From assembly GCF_004193775.1 (NCBI RefSeq), contig NC_041007.1, positions 25,466,676 through 25,530,675 of the forward strand: a stretch of DNA of 64,000 bases. The letters are read 5' to 3'. Source of the stretch: Glycine soja (taxonomy: Eukaryota > Streptophyta > Magnoliopsida > Fabales > Fabaceae). A model generated the notes under the pieces. The model worked only from the letters and a program-made list of their open reading frames with translations, was not told the origin of the DNA and did no database searches. Both the position numbers and the translations under genes were made by a program. This document shows positions 22,914 through 35,899 of the stretch, piece after piece; position 1 is the first letter of the stretch; each line of letters opens with the position of its first letter.

Positions 22914-23002
22914 GTATGAACCACGTCATGCACGACTAAACATTTTTTATGATTATTTTTTTATGAATATTTAAAATATATAAATTTTTATTAGAAATTA
23001 TT

Positions 23003-23011
<9 letters not shown>

Positions 23012-23057
<46 letters not shown>
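23012..23057. repeat. (TA)n microsatellite
   Basis: About 23 TA units. Confidence 0.95.
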
Positions 23058-23062
<5 letters not shown>

Positions 23063-24061
23063 AATTTTAATCCAAACATAAATTTAGTCACATCCATTGA
23101 ATCTTTTCTTTCATTATCGTAATTATCACCACTTCCTAGCTGTCATGACTTTTTTGACGTGTTCCCTACCCTGTTTGGTTTGGTCACTCCAATCGTCACG
23201 GGCTTTCTCGATGCTTGCCTCCTATATGTTGGGTCTTGATGGTTTTCTTTTCTTTTTTTCCTTTTGGTTCCTAATCACGACGTTCACTAATGTTCTCGTT
23301 TCCGTATTAATTAACAACCTACGTCTAAGAAGATCATCACGGTAAGCCAATTTTTAATCATGTACGGTCTGAAATTTGCAATATTTAGCTGCAATTTTAT
23401 TATTTGCTTGCATTCATCAACTTATCGTTTTTCTTCCATTTGTTCCACTGTACAGATAGCTTAGTGCAGAAGTAACACTAATGACGAACATTATAAGTGT
23501 TGATACATTGCTGATTATTATCCAAAGCGAAGCAGTACAGTGGTAAATGTGTTTTCCTTGGAACTTTAGTTACAGCAAAGTAAAAGCAAGAGTCGAAATT
23601 CTGCAAGATGCCACTCTTGCATTACTCACCTTCGTTCATAGCCTCATATTTGATTTCACCCAAGACTATATATATATATACACATATAGGAATCCATGCT
23701 CCATTTCAATGAAAAAAGGTATCAGAAAACTCAAGTTAAAATGCATAGTTGTAACAAGATTTATAGCACATTTGTCCTCACTGACAGAAAAAACTGCTTT
23801 TGTTTTCCATGATCTATATTGGTATACATTTACGACTGATATGTTCTAGATAGACATTGAGGACAGCAAGATAATGGTCCTCATGAGTATGTCAGACAAA
23901 ACAATGACCATATTCAATTAGAAAAGGTGAATCAAGAGGAAAAGAATACAAGGATACCAAATATGATACCTGGAAAAATATATTTGAATAAAATCATAGC
24001 ATCAAAGCAACCTATACTAAAATGATTTAGCAATCCACCCATTTCCTTGACAAGCCATGGA
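23058..24061. other. Intergenic; 3' side of the TM9SF gene
   Basis: No exon recognised. The last few hundred bases before 24062 should include the 3' UTR of the minus-strand TM9SF gene. Two 80-100-codon plus frames have no features. Confidence 0.4.
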
Positions 24062-27000
24062 TCAGTCAATTTTCACTGACGCGTAGATTAGCTTTATGAA
24101 CCAGAAGCATGAATAGAAACCAATGGTACCAGTGACCACAAAGAAACCATATGAAAGAAGCAGCATGTACCCAAAATACAAGACTCCAGAAACTGGTTTT
24201 GTGATCTCAAGCTTTGTGAAGAAGTAAAATGCAGCATAGAGGAAAAGGTAGAGTGCAGAGGAACCTGAAGTGAGATAAGACCTCCACCACCAACGGTAGT
24301 CCTCGCTACACAACTGGAAGTAGCAGAGAACTATTGTGATCTCAGCACAAGTAACAATGAGGATGAGGAACACAATGAAGAGGAAACCAAATATATAATA
24401 AAATTGATGCAACCAGATAGATGTGAGAATGAAGAAAAGCTCAATGAAGACAGCACCAAATGGGAGTATGCCTCCTATTAGAATAGAGAAGAGTGAGTTC
24501 ATGTACCAAGGCTGCTCTGGGATCTGCCTGGCTATCTTGTTGGTCTTTACAGGATCCTCAGTCACTGGCTTTTTATAACCAAAATGACCACCAAGAAACA
24601 CAAGTGGAACTGAGATGCAAAACCATAAGAAAACAAGAGCAAACATTGTACCAAATGGCACAGCCCCAGAAGACCTCTGGCCCCAGATTAGTGCATTTAA
24701 CACAGAGAAAATTGCAAAGGCAGTGGCAGGAAACATAAAGGCTGTCTTGAGAGCAATTCTTTTCCATTCTGTTCCCTTTAACATCTTATAAAGACGTGCC
24801 GAAGAGTAGCCACCATACAGTCCCATAAGGACCCAGAGCAAGAGCATGGCAGTCATCAACCCCCCTCTATTTGAGGGGGAGAGGAATCCAAGTGCAGCAA
24901 AAATCATGGTGACAAGAATCATCCCAAAAAACTGAACACCAGTTCCAACATATACACAGAGTAAATCCGAGTTTGAAGGAGGCCTGAAAACATCTCCATG
25001 GACAAGTTTCCACCCTGACTCTTCCTGAGCTTCCTCCTGAGTCTCTAATTGATTGTACTTGGAAATATCACGGTAAAGTGTCCTCAACATTATCATAGCC
25101 ACCATGCCCGATAGAAAAAGTACAATCAATAAAGAATTAATAATTGAAAACCAGTGAATTTGGTCATCAGCCATTAGGAGATAGGAATCCCAGCGAGATG
25201 CCCACTTCACATTACTCTCCTACAAAATGTTTGGAGATTTAAAAAATAAATGAACATCAAAACCCAATTCTCAGATGCACCCTTATTCCATTACCACGAA
25301 TAATGAAACTAACCTGGAACTCAACATCATAGGTAAAAATTATCTCCTTCTTGTCTTCAACCTCTTGAGGAGGCTCAGAGCCTGAGACTAACTTTTTTGC
25401 ATGAGGATCACATGTAGTTAAGCGTGTGGTATTATCCCATCCACCATCATATTCATGCTTGACACTGAATTCATAGGAATAATTTCAAGTTAGAAGTATT
25501 ATCAACTAGGCGTTTGGTTTGAGAAAATGTTTTCTGTCTACATTTTGTTCTTATTTTCAAAAGTTTGTATGAGGAAAAGTGAAAACAACTTTGTATTGTT
25601 TTTGTTTTTATGTTTTCCTGTATAAACTTTAGAAAATAGGAAACAAAGTGATAGGAGAGAACATTTTCTCAAACCAAACTATGTATACAACCAAGAAGGA
25701 AAGAATTATAATACAACCTGAAAGGCTTAACCTCAAATCCTACAATTCTTGACATTTCTGTCACGGGATCTCTGTGATACTTAACTATAAATGTTAAGTG
25801 GTTGTGGACAAAATGCTTTTCATCCTTGTTCTGTCAACATTTGTGTATACGATGTCAAAACAAATGCAAATCAATGACAGAAACAAAGGTCATTAAGCTG
25901 GCACTTACTCCTGCATACTGTCCTTTAAGACCAACTAGGAAGCCATGCAGATACACCAAGGATGACTCACGATCTGGTCGCCGTAGTGGAACAACCAAAG
26001 GAAGATTGTCTAAAATCCTGCAACAATGCAAGGATAGAATAGAATACTAAATTTTTTGTCAAAAGGGCTTTGTAACATAAGTGACTTACATGTTCACACG
26101 ATATTCATCATCTATCTTTTCCTTGAACTCTTTGGCTGTTTTTGCATTGAGAGTTAGCCGACAAACAACATTGCACATCTGGGGTTCTCTCATTTTAAAC
26201 TTGAAGAATCAAACTGTTTTAGTATTTTTGTAATTGAACATACTAAATGGAAGAAAGAAGAATGATGCAAAAATTTAACCAACCACGTAAGGAGAGTTTT
26301 CTATGCGGTCACCCCTCAGGACTTCCCCAAGATTCTCAGCACTGTCAACAATGTGACCTGGATGACAGTAAGGCAGTGAATAGTAGGAGTAAGGAAGCTG
26401 TGTTTTTGTGGAAGATAGTTTGTTCACTTTCACCCTCAACAGATCCCCCTGTCACCAATGAACAACATAAGATAAGACAGTTAATGTAAATTTAAGAAAA
26501 AAGCTATTCTAGATCAATCAAACAATAATTAATAAATTGTGGAAGTGTCATTTATGTCAACATGACTTTGGAAAATAAAATGTGTAAAACAGTTTTGAAA
26601 AGGAAAATACATCAACGATAGCCTTATCCACCAGGTATGAAAAAAAAAACACATGACTAAATTCCTATATTTCCCTCCTTCGTGATAAATCAGAAATGCG
26701 GTTGAAATATTCATGCACACACTATCTCATCACCTTTAACACTAATCAAAATACCATCACATGAACTGCAAAATTTAGATTCTTTAGTCCCTTGGTAAAT
26801 CTAAGTATAAAAGATTGCCACTGGAACACGTTAAGTTCATATTAGCAAGAATTTCATACCTAGAATATCATAATGCTCGGATTTCACAAACCCAATTAGA
26901 ATTTGGCATCAAACCAAAATAATTACAATCATTACCCAAATTGTAAACCAGAGTAAGGATCTTATATCTCAAACCAACAAATCCAAAGAAAGAAAGAAAG

Positions 27001-27263
27001 GATGGAAGGAAGGACATACCAGAAAATCAAGAAGACAAAATTATTGATCTGACTCGAAATTCAAAGAAAGGATGAACATGACATGAAAAATGCAACAATG
27101 ACACAACCACATTTTGAAAGAAAAAGGGAATGACCTTGTGGAAATCCTCCGGTGCAACACCAGGAAGGTAAAAACTAGTTCCAACATGGAGATGAACAAG
27201 TAACAAAAAATACACATGGATCCACAGACACAGGTTATTACGTGCGAGAAGAACTCTTGCCAT
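24062..27263 (-). CDS. Transmembrane nine (TM9SF/EMP70, nonaspanin) family protein, 644 aa, seven exons
   Basis: Minus-strand exons 27135-27263, 26284-26448, 26090-26199, 25909-26017, 25718-25830, 25314-25464 and 24062-25219 have GT-AG borders and join to 1935 nt, 644 codons plus stop, the usual size for this family. The start [10 protein letters not shown] begins a signal peptide ([18 protein letters not shown]). A lumenal domain follows with [28 protein letters not shown] and VICK-type [15 protein letters not shown]. The large last exon carries nine membrane helices, with [19 protein letters not shown] and the conserved [19 protein letters not shown]. The protein ends VKID, a KXD-type tail known to bind COPI and hold plant TMN proteins in the Golgi. 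TM9SF proteins act in the endosome-Golgi system; the precise cargo of this one is unknown. No frame defect is visible, so this is probably a working host gene. Confidence 0.95.
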
Positions 27264-28779
27264 GGTTTCCAAACAACGTAGATCAACGAACACTTCTCTC
27301 TTCTCTCTTCCCTCTCTCCTCTTCTTCTTCCTCTCGTTCCTCCCACTAGTTTTTCTTTCAAGTTTTCTTTCTTTGTTCGTTACATAAATGATATTGTAGT
27401 TGTTGTTGGACCAAAATCATGTGTCGGTTGGTACATTTTTCTATCATAACGTAATAACTACATATTTCTGGTATCTAGAGCCATAAATATCAGCATATTA
27501 TTCTTTAGGTCTTCTTGTCTTATTAAGAATTAACCATTAACATTATAATATTAAATTAAATTTTCCACGAATTTGAAATAGATGTAACGAAATGTTTGGT
27601 GAGTCCAATTAACTCATTTTAGATATCATTTTTTTTTAGAGAAAGATATCAGTTTAATGACCATGTATTATTACTATTTAATTTTATGCATTTTCAATCA
27701 TTTAAAAATTATAATTTTATGACTTTTAAGTACATAGTTATTGAAAAAGATAATAAACCTATAGATTGTAATTCAATGATGATATAAATTATTTTATATT
27801 GTTAGGATATAGTTTGTTTTCTTTTTAAGTATGGAATATACCTTTTTTTCTTTTTTATTTTCCATTCCTCTACCTCCCATAGTTTTTATAGGGAAGATTT
27901 TTGTTTGGATAATCTTTTTAGAAACACTTAAAGAAAAAAATAAAAATAAAATGAGATAAATTTTTGTATAAGTTAAAATATATCTTCATTAGTTTCTAAA
28001 AGTTCTCTCATATAATTTTTATAAAAGATAAGAAAATATCTATAAATTAACTAATAGTTAACTAATACAGGGGTCATATGGAAAATTTTGTTTCATTTTT
28101 TTCCATATTTTCTTCTCCTAATGCTTTTAGAAAAACTTAAGCCAGTCATGCGTCATTTCAGTGAAAATGCCTCCCATGCATTAATCAAGTAGTGCCAAAA
28201 AAACGAAATTGATGAATGATGATGTGCGTTGGAGATTGTATACACAGTTTTAACGGTGGGTTCGATTTGTGTAGTTGTATAATTTTATTTCATTAATAGC
28301 GGAATCCGTAGTTAAATAGTTATTTTTGTTTTTTTGGAAAGGAAGTTAAGTAGTTAGTTGGCACCAGTTATTGGTAAAAGAGTGTTTAATTTATATAAGT
28401 TCGATGTGGCTGCATCTACACTTCAACATATATTTTGTGTCCTATTTTAATGAATTCAATATAAATCTCTATAATAATCAAATTCCAAAAAACAAAATCG
28501 AAAATAATTAATGAACTATATAAACGCGTCTATTCCGAATAGGCGGGAAAAAGTTGACCGTACATTCACACGGATGGTTATATACTACTATCCCAATCCG
28601 CCGATGCCAGAGTAATTTTGTTTTCTTTAAATACATAAAATTTAATATGCTAAAATATAATTTAAAATATAAATTAATTTGTATCATTTAACCGTATGTT
28701 GAGTATTATGTATTAGTTAAAATTTTAAATATTAACCAAGTTTTATTTGGGTGTTTCAAATAAATTAAAAAGTGTGGAT
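27264..28779. promoter_or_regulatory. Upstream intergenic region and GA-rich leader of the TM9SF gene
   Basis: On the minus strand, the 100 bp before the ATG at 27263 are GA-rich (complement of the TC-rich run at 27294-27345), typical of a plant 5' leader. Beyond about 27360 the sequence is AT-rich with no recognisable exon. No TATA box could be assigned with confidence. Confidence 0.4.
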
Positions 28780-30575
28780 TCAAAGGGATATGAAAGAAAG
28801 AGAATTTCTCCGAGATGTTTTATGCAGATGGATATTCAAAAAGCCTACGATACAGTGGATTGAAATGCGCTTGAAAAAATCTTGAATGAGGTGGGTTGTC
28901 CTCGGCAATTTACGAATTGGATAATGATTGCGGTATCGACTGTATCCTATAGATTCAACGTCAATGGGTACAAGACTGAGATCATGGGAGCGAGAAGGGG
29001 CCTCCGACAAGGCGACCCAATATCACCTATGCTCTTTGTTATTGTCATGGAATGCCTCAATAGATACTTGTACAAAATGCAAAAGGATGGAGACTTTAAT
29101 TATCATCCAAAATGTGATAAATTGAAGATTACAAACCTTTGTTTTGCGGATGACTTACTGCTTTTTTCCAGGGGTGACAAGATCTCAGTTGGTATGATGA
29201 TGAGGGCCTATGAAAGTTTCTCGAAGGCAACAGGTCTGTTGGTGAATCCACAGAAATGCAGCCTGTTATGTGCTGGTATTGATGCTGTGACCAAAAGGGA
29301 GATTCTAGAGGTATCGGGTTTCCAAGAAGGGCAATTACCGTTTAAATATTTAGGCGTTCCGGTGACTAGTAAAAAGTTATCTACCATCCATTATTCACCT
29401 TTGATTGATAAAATTGTAGGCAAAATCAAGCACTGGACAGCACGACTCTTATCTTATGCAGGAAGGTTACAGCTTGTCAATAGCGTTATGTTTGCACTTA
29501 CTAACTATTGGCTAAACTGTTTTCCTTTTCCCAAAAGTGTGCTACAGAAAATTGAAGCAATCTGCCGGATTTTCCTATGGACCGGGGGATTTGAAGGAAG
29601 CCGTAAATCTCCGGTAGCTTGGAAGCAAATCTGCAGTCCGCGAAGCTGTGGTGGTCTGAATATCATTGACATAGACATTTGGAATAAAGCTAACTTGATG
29701 AAATTACTTTGGAATTTGAGCAGCAAAGAAGACTCCTTATGGGTGAAGTGGATACAAGCATATTATGTAAAGAGAAGCGAGCTGATGCATATTGAGATGA
29801 AAAACACCGATTCTTGGATCATGAAAGCCATACTAAAGCAGCGAGAAGATCTGGAAAAAATAGACAATATGGAAGAACTCATGATACGAGGCAGCATCAA
29901 TATGGGTAAATTATATCGTAAACTGCAAGATTGTGGACAAAGAAAGGAATGGAAGAATTTGTTATACGGAAACACCGCGAGGCCCCGTGCAAACTTTATA
30001 TTGTGGCTTGCGTGCCATGGTAGATTATCAACCAAGGATAGATTGTGCAAGTATGGAATGATTGATGATAAAAGTTGTTGTTTCTGTTCAGAAGAGGAAT
30101 CGATGAATCATCTATTCTTTGTGTGTGATAACAGTAAGCGTGTTTGGATGGAAGTTTTACAATGGGTGCAAATTCGCCATGATCCAAGTGATTGGCCTAA
30201 TGAATTACATTGGCTCACACATCACACCAAAGGGAAAGGGACTCGAGCGGCTGTTCTCAAAATGGCGATTGCTGAAACCATTTATGAGATTTGGAATATT
30301 CGGAACAACAAAATTTTTGGCCAAGCTATTGATATCAATACAGTAGGAAAGAAAATAATAAATACATTGGTGAATAGAGGGTGGAATAATAAAAGGCTTA
30401 GGAAATATATAGATATCTTAATGCTAGAAGGGGATAGCATATAGGTTTTATTTATTTGTCTGCCACGTTTTTTAGTCTATTGGGTGCTGGGTGATAGCTG
30501 GATCCAAATGGGATCGCTTTGTATCTATTGATTTTTTTTTTGAATTTAATAAAGTATTTTTTATATTAAAAAAAA
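28780..30575 (+). mobile_element. 5'-truncated LINE (L1-type non-LTR retrotransposon)
   Basis: The sequence begins mid-reverse-transcriptase with RKRISPRCFMQMDIQKAYDT and continues GARRGLRQGDPISPMLF, then CFADDLLLF, the catalytic FADD motif, near 29146. The C-terminal zf-RVT region follows (FILWLACHGRLSTKDRLCKY, C-x2-C-x7-H). A TGA at 28861 interrupts the frame just after the first catalytic region. The downstream frame stays open to a stop at 30444. The 3' end has an A-rich tail near 30567-30575. The endonuclease and N-terminal RT are missing, as expected of 5' truncation during target-primed insertion. It cannot move by itself. Target duplications were not resolved. Confidence 0.88.
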
Positions 30576-31671
30576 TTTTTTTTGTCTTCACATATAGTTC
30601 AAAAAATACAAAGCTAAAAAGAGTATAGGACCCATGCGCAATAAGAATTGCATTTTTAGATTTTAGTTTAAAACACAATGCACAAATTCAAAAATAAATC
30701 TAATGATACACAAAATCAATTTTACTAGAGCTATGAAAAGAGAAAATCCAAAATGATAAGACTATACTTAAAGTATAAAGTCAAACTTTTAATTCACAAG
30801 ACTACACACAAGTTGTCCAGAGATTTGTAGAAGCAAATAACATAAAAAGGGGATTGTATTGTATTTTTAGAAATATAAATTTTCTACTAAGATGAAAACA
30901 TATTTATCATTTAATGTAGATAAACCTAAAAACAAACAAAGAATATTTTGATAATAGTTCTATCAGATGATGAGAAAAAACAGTTTTCTTTATGATCAAA
31001 ACAAGATATAAAATCTAAAAATAAATTCAAACTCTTTGTTAGTTAAAGCAATAAAAGGAAGTACATAAAGAATTATATCGATTCATCTCAAACTTGAGAC
31101 TACGTTCAATTCTTGACAATCCACCAAGTTTTTACTAACTTATCAAAGTTACAAGTATTTTTTACTGTCACTTTTGACTCTTACACATGCAAGTTCTACT
31201 TCATGCTTGACTTAAACCCAATATTCTTTGTCCTATCAAGCCACTGCTGACTTTAAACAATTCAACAAGATTTGTTGGAAGTTTAAACAATGATTAAGTT
31301 GTAATCGTATTATAAACAGTTAATTCACTCAACACTTTTATTCTTTTTTCTCAAGGTATATAAAGTGTTGAGAGTTTAGTATCCATACAAAGATTTACAG
31401 AAAGCTTTACAAGAAATAATGAAATAACATATTTGGGTAGATGATTTGTGTCTTGTTTCTTTAAAACTTCTTCTATATATAACATTCTTCTTCAAGTATT
31501 TGTTGTCTCACAATAGTTGAATTTTTCAATATGTTCTTTATCTGAAGTCTAGGGCTCATTGGAGCATTTAATGTGTCTTGTTGATAGGTTAATGTGTGTC
31601 TTACAATAGTTAAATGTATGTTAGGTTAATGTGTCTTGTACTGTAGTAGGAAAGTCACTTCTTTCATCATA
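30576..31671. other. No gene recognised; possible decayed LTR
   Basis: AT-rich sequence. 'aaggtatataaagtgttgag' near 31355 resembles a TATA box with a leader, and the surrounding text continues beyond the solo LTR at 33312, so this may be an old LTR that was itself hit. No termini were identified. Confidence 0.3.
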
Positions 31672-31676
31672 GTAGG

Positions 31677-33306
31677 TGTCGCAACCTACCCTTCGGCGGG
31701 AGGGCGACGCAAGACTCGCGGGATGCGTGTTCCACGAAAGGAATACGCGCGGAGTCGCCACCAACGTTTATTTGAGGAAAACGTCGGAAAAACCGGAAAA
31801 GACGCGATCTACGAACTTTTAAGTGAAAGGTTCGGGAGTTGTATTTACGCACGGGGAAGGTATTAGCACCCCACACGTCCGTCACAACGGACGACAGCCT
31901 TTAATCGAATGTGCAAACATGACTTTGATTTTTATGTTCCCTTTTATGTCCTTATATCCTTTTTATATTTTTCTCTTTTTGTGGTCGACAAGGGTGTTTC
32001 CCTTTGCTCCTACGTATTCCTCAATTGCGATGAGGAAATCAGACCTACGTAGTTCTTTCTTATCAAGTGATTCTTTTTTACTCAAGAGGTGATCATTTTA
32101 AGGCGTTGGACTTTGAAAATGATCCATTTTACTTAGTAAGAAATTGAAATGACAAACTTCAAAAACCTATTTTTTATGGACGAGCTTGACTAGGCGAGTT
32201 GATTTTAGCCTTAGTTTCACTTTAGTTATTAATCAATTCGATTAAGAATGAGAAATCCCAAAGAGAAAACGTCCGATTGATTTTCCGCTTTATTTTGCTA
32301 AAAGATGTTTTTTGATTATTATATTATTTTTTTACCTCTTTTTTGATTTCCAACGTGGTTACGACATGATCGAACGGTCGAAATTCATTTTAACCGAAGT
32401 TAACGGATAATACAATTCAAACGTTCGGTGGAAATTTATTTTATTTTTAAGTTAACCGAGAAATGACTTAAGTAAAATGGCTTAAGCACGTCAAGAGGGG
32501 GTATAAAAAGTAAACAAAACGAGAATAAAAATGCACGAAACACAATGTGGACCACTACGGGTACATAGAATGAATCGAAAAGCTTGGTTCGAGGTACTTA
32601 CCCGTTGAAGATCGAAGAACGATGAAGAACGTCGAAGAACAGTTGAAACCTTTGCGAAATTCTTCACGGAAAACGTTACGGAAACGTTTCGGAAGCGCCT
32701 CGGCTTAGATTTTCTTCACGGAAACAATTTTTCCAAGCAAATTTGAAAGAGAGAGAAGTGCCTAAGGGGCTGAACCCTTTTCTTCTTCACTTCCTCCCCT
32801 ATTTATAGCAAAATAGGGGAGGTGGCTGCCGCCCAGCTCGCCCAGGCGAGCCAGGTTGCTTCCTCCAGAAGCAACAACCTTCTGGAGGAATATTCTGGAG
32901 GGCCCAAGTGGGCCTGGGTGCTATTTGCACCCCCATTTTTACTAAGTACACCCCCTCTGCTTTTTTTTTTGGTGATTCTTTTTTCGTAAAGTTACGGAAA
33001 CTTACGAATTTCGTAACGATACTTGTTTTCTTTCCGTAATGTTACGGAACCTTGCGGATTACATAATCATCCCCTTTTTGACTTACGGAATGTTACGGAA
33101 CCTCACTTAATTATGCAACGATGCTTCCATTTGATTTCTGGTGTGTCACGGAAACTTACAGATTGTGCATCAATATTTTTTTGGTTTTCCGGCATGTCCT
33201 GGAATTTCACAAATTGCTTAATGATGGGTGCCAAGCACCTCACAAGGACCAAAGAAAGGTCGCATGTCATCAAGCAAAGGTCCCCGGACGAAATTAGGGT
33301 ATGACA
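31677..33306 (-). mobile_element. Solo LTR, 1630 bp, probably from a gypsy-type element
   Basis: On the minus strand it starts TGTCATACCC and ends GGTTGCGACA, so it has TG...CA termini. GTAGG lies directly on both sides (31672-31676 and 33307-33311), a 5-bp target duplication. No internal region or partner LTR is present, so the element was lost by LTR-LTR recombination. CTATAAATAGGGGAGG near 32803-32818 (minus strand) is a good TATA box and sets the orientation. GC content is higher than in the flanks. The right part carries a degenerate tandem array. The superfamily is inferred from general appearance only. Confidence 0.85.
32980..33230. repeat. Degenerate tandem array of roughly 50-bp units inside the solo LTR
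   Basis: The phrase 'gttacggaaacttacgaatt' recurs in modified form about five times, each followed by '-taacgatac-', '-ataatcatc-', '-gcaacgatgc-', '-gcatcaata-' or '-taatgatgg-'. Period is about 48-52 bp. Confidence 0.7.
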
Positions 33307-33311
33307 GTAGG

Positions 33312-34067
33312 TCTGCAACAACAGAGTGTATCTTTTGATGAAAGAATCTTAAACACAGAGTATTAAATGAAGGTCTTAAATGCACTACTTAAATGTTAAG
33401 TCAGATCGTCTTATGAATGTATCGTCTAAAGGAATTTTTTCAATCACATCATTTGGGCTCCTAGAATATGTCATCCTCTTCATCATAAATGATCCACTTG
33501 TCCCAAAATGACGTGGCCCAATAGGAAAATCCCAATTCGTTGGGGTCTTTCAATACAATCAAATAAAAAGCCCTAAAGGCGCTATATTCCTGAGCCCAAA
33601 TGTTGTGAGACACATTAATACAGAGCATAATCTGATAGCACATCAAAACATAACTTTTTATCATTTGTATTTATTTGCATCTAATCAAAATAATTAGGTG
33701 TCATAATTCTTCTTTAAGACATAAATGTTTTTTGACTTAACAAGATCAAATGATTCTTTAGCTTAAAAATCGTACTCTTATGATAATTATGGCAGTGTGC
33801 ATCTCAAAGTTGCTTACTAAGAGTGAAAAACTTTAATCCTTGAATGTATTTAAATTATGACAAATCAAAGTTTCAAAACAAAATAAATTGCAACTTGTTA
33901 TCAAGCATAATTTTCAAAAGAAATAATACTATGAATAGAATGAATCGTAATAATTATAAAAAAAAATAGTGGAGATAACAAATGTGAAATAAAAGTATTT
34001 ATATATTTAAGCAACAACTAGGTAAAATCTAAATTCATACCAAACATTGAACTTAAAAATTGTAATA
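33312..34067. other. No gene recognised
   Basis: AT-rich sequence continuing the flank interrupted by the solo LTR. The stretch at 33420-33620 ('gggctcctagaatatgtcat', 'cgtggcccaatagg') has the look of LTR sequence but no ends are seen. Confidence 0.3.
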
Positions 34068-34072
34068 CATGA
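34068..34072. repeat. Target-site duplication CATGA (left)
   Basis: Identical to 43859-43863 on the other side of the SIRE1-like element. Confidence 0.9.
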
Positions 34073-35238
34073 TGAAATTCTGATACTGGGGACAGATGTC
34101 GTACAGGATGTCACGACATCACGCTTCAGAACATGCAGATTGTCTTTGACTGTATGAACAGATTAAACAAGTAAATAACACAAGAGAATTGTTAACCCAG
34201 TTCGGTGCAACCTCACCTACATCTGGGGGCTACCAAGCCAGGGAGGAAATCCACTAAAATAGTGTTAGTTCAAGGTCTAACAGCCACTGTTTACAACCTT
34301 CTCACCTAACCACTACCCGTGCGACCTCTACCTAAGAACCACTCTTAGATATGAGAAACCCCGCTCACTCCCTCTCAACCACACTCCCGTGTTTACAAAT
34401 AAATCAAAGACACACCAGAGATCAACTCTGAACAAAAGGGATCAACCCTACACACTAGAGATCAACTCTACACACTAGAGATCAACTCTACACACTAGAG
34501 ATCAACTCTACACACACAGGTCCAACACTTGATGTTAGGATAACATCAAGGTGGCTCACAAAACACTCAAGTCCCAAAACTCACAAAATAACTCTTCAAT
34601 CCCGGACTTGGTACAGAACTCGTGCAGCCTCCATGATTATATAGCAATGTGCGTTTCTGGGCTGCAACATCTTGTGCTGGAGGAGATCTATCATTCTTCC
34701 TGAAAATTTGCAGTTAAAGAACTAAAAGATACAGTTTGATCTTTTAGTTTTTATCTTTAATCTTTAATCCTTGAACGAACTCTTCTACTTTGAAATTCGA
34801 ACTTTAATTATCTTTTAATTCGTTCCAGAAGATAGATCATCTTATCTCTTGCTAACTGCACAATAATCTGTTAAAGATATAACAGATTTATGTGTCCAGT
34901 ATTTTCGGGCAAGATGTCAGGACATCGTATCCGACATCGTGGATCCTGCAGCTTCAATGCTTCATTTGACATTTTATCTTGACTTATGCATTGTGCAGCA
35001 ACTCCAGTATTTTCGGGCAGGATGTCAGGACATTGTATCCGACATCGTGGATCCTGCAACTTCAATTCTTCATTTGACATTTTATCTTGCCTTGTGCATT
35101 GTGCAGCCCGATCTTATTCCTTGTCATAACGTTGGACATCATGTGCAGCAACTCCAGCTTTCCTTCATTGTCTAAGTGCTTATGTTTTAACAAAATCTTA
35201 GCCAATCTTTTAAAACTCCGTAGAGCTAAGCACTAACA
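34073..35238 (-). repeat. SIRE1-like 3' LTR (element orientation)
   Basis: 1166 bp. It contains three exact tandem 20-bp units ('acactagagatcaactctac') near 34451-34515. A 108-bp tandem duplication starts at 34896 and 35004. Several GATGTC-NN-GACATC palindromes are present. CTATATAATCATG near 34655 (minus strand) is the probable TATA box. Confidence 0.95.
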
Positions 35239-35899
35239 ATCTCCCCCTTTGGCAAATTTTGTCTAAAACATACTTAGACACTTCCTGAGCAGGTACGAGC
35301 AGTTATGCAAGTGGGATCAGCAACTTTCATTATCAGAGTAATCAAGCACAGCGGAATTGGTAAGTTGCAAATCGTTTCCAGGATGTCAAGACATCTCACG
35401 TGACATCAGCTTTCTGCTTCTGCTCCCCCTGTCTTCATGCTTACTGCAGCATCTTCTATCAGCTACTAGTCTTTCCAGGATGTCAAGACATCTCTTGTGA
35501 CATCAGCTTTCTGCTCCCCCTGTCTTCATGCTCTTACTGCAGCATCTTCTATCAGCTTCTAGTAGCTTACATCAGTCATCCTCAGCAGCAGCAGTCTCCC
35601 CCTCAAGATCATATTCATACAACTCCCCCTCAAAATCATGAATCATGCATACATCGTTTCCTACTGCCATACATCGTATCAATCATGCATAATACGACTA
35701 TTGCATACATAGTATCCTACTGCTCAAAATCATGCATAATAGCAAGCATAATACTATTACTCCCCCTTTTTAGACAGAATTTGACAAAAGTAGAATGCAT
35801 GAACTTAAGGTGCAAATATTACAGACCAATAGTAATCAATTGTTCAAAGGGACATGCCCCTATAGCTAGTAAAAAGCAAAAAATATAAAGGTCTGATGA
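35239..35899 (-). promoter_or_regulatory. 3' untranslated part of the SIRE1-like element with multiple polypurine tracts
   Basis: On the minus strand AGGGGGAG occurs directly against the 3' LTR (35240-35250) and again near 35420, 35515, 35597, 35625 and 35762. Repeated polypurine tracts ahead of the 3' LTR are a described Sirevirus trait; the LTR-adjacent one should prime plus-strand synthesis. A 97-bp direct repeat starts at 35377 and 35474, each copy carrying one tract and one GATGTC-NN-GACATC palindrome. Confidence 0.75.

Noticed and set aside
24493..24767. Frames on both strands inside the TM9SF last exon
   Set aside because: Shadows of the 644-codon TM9SF protein, which has full family similarity.
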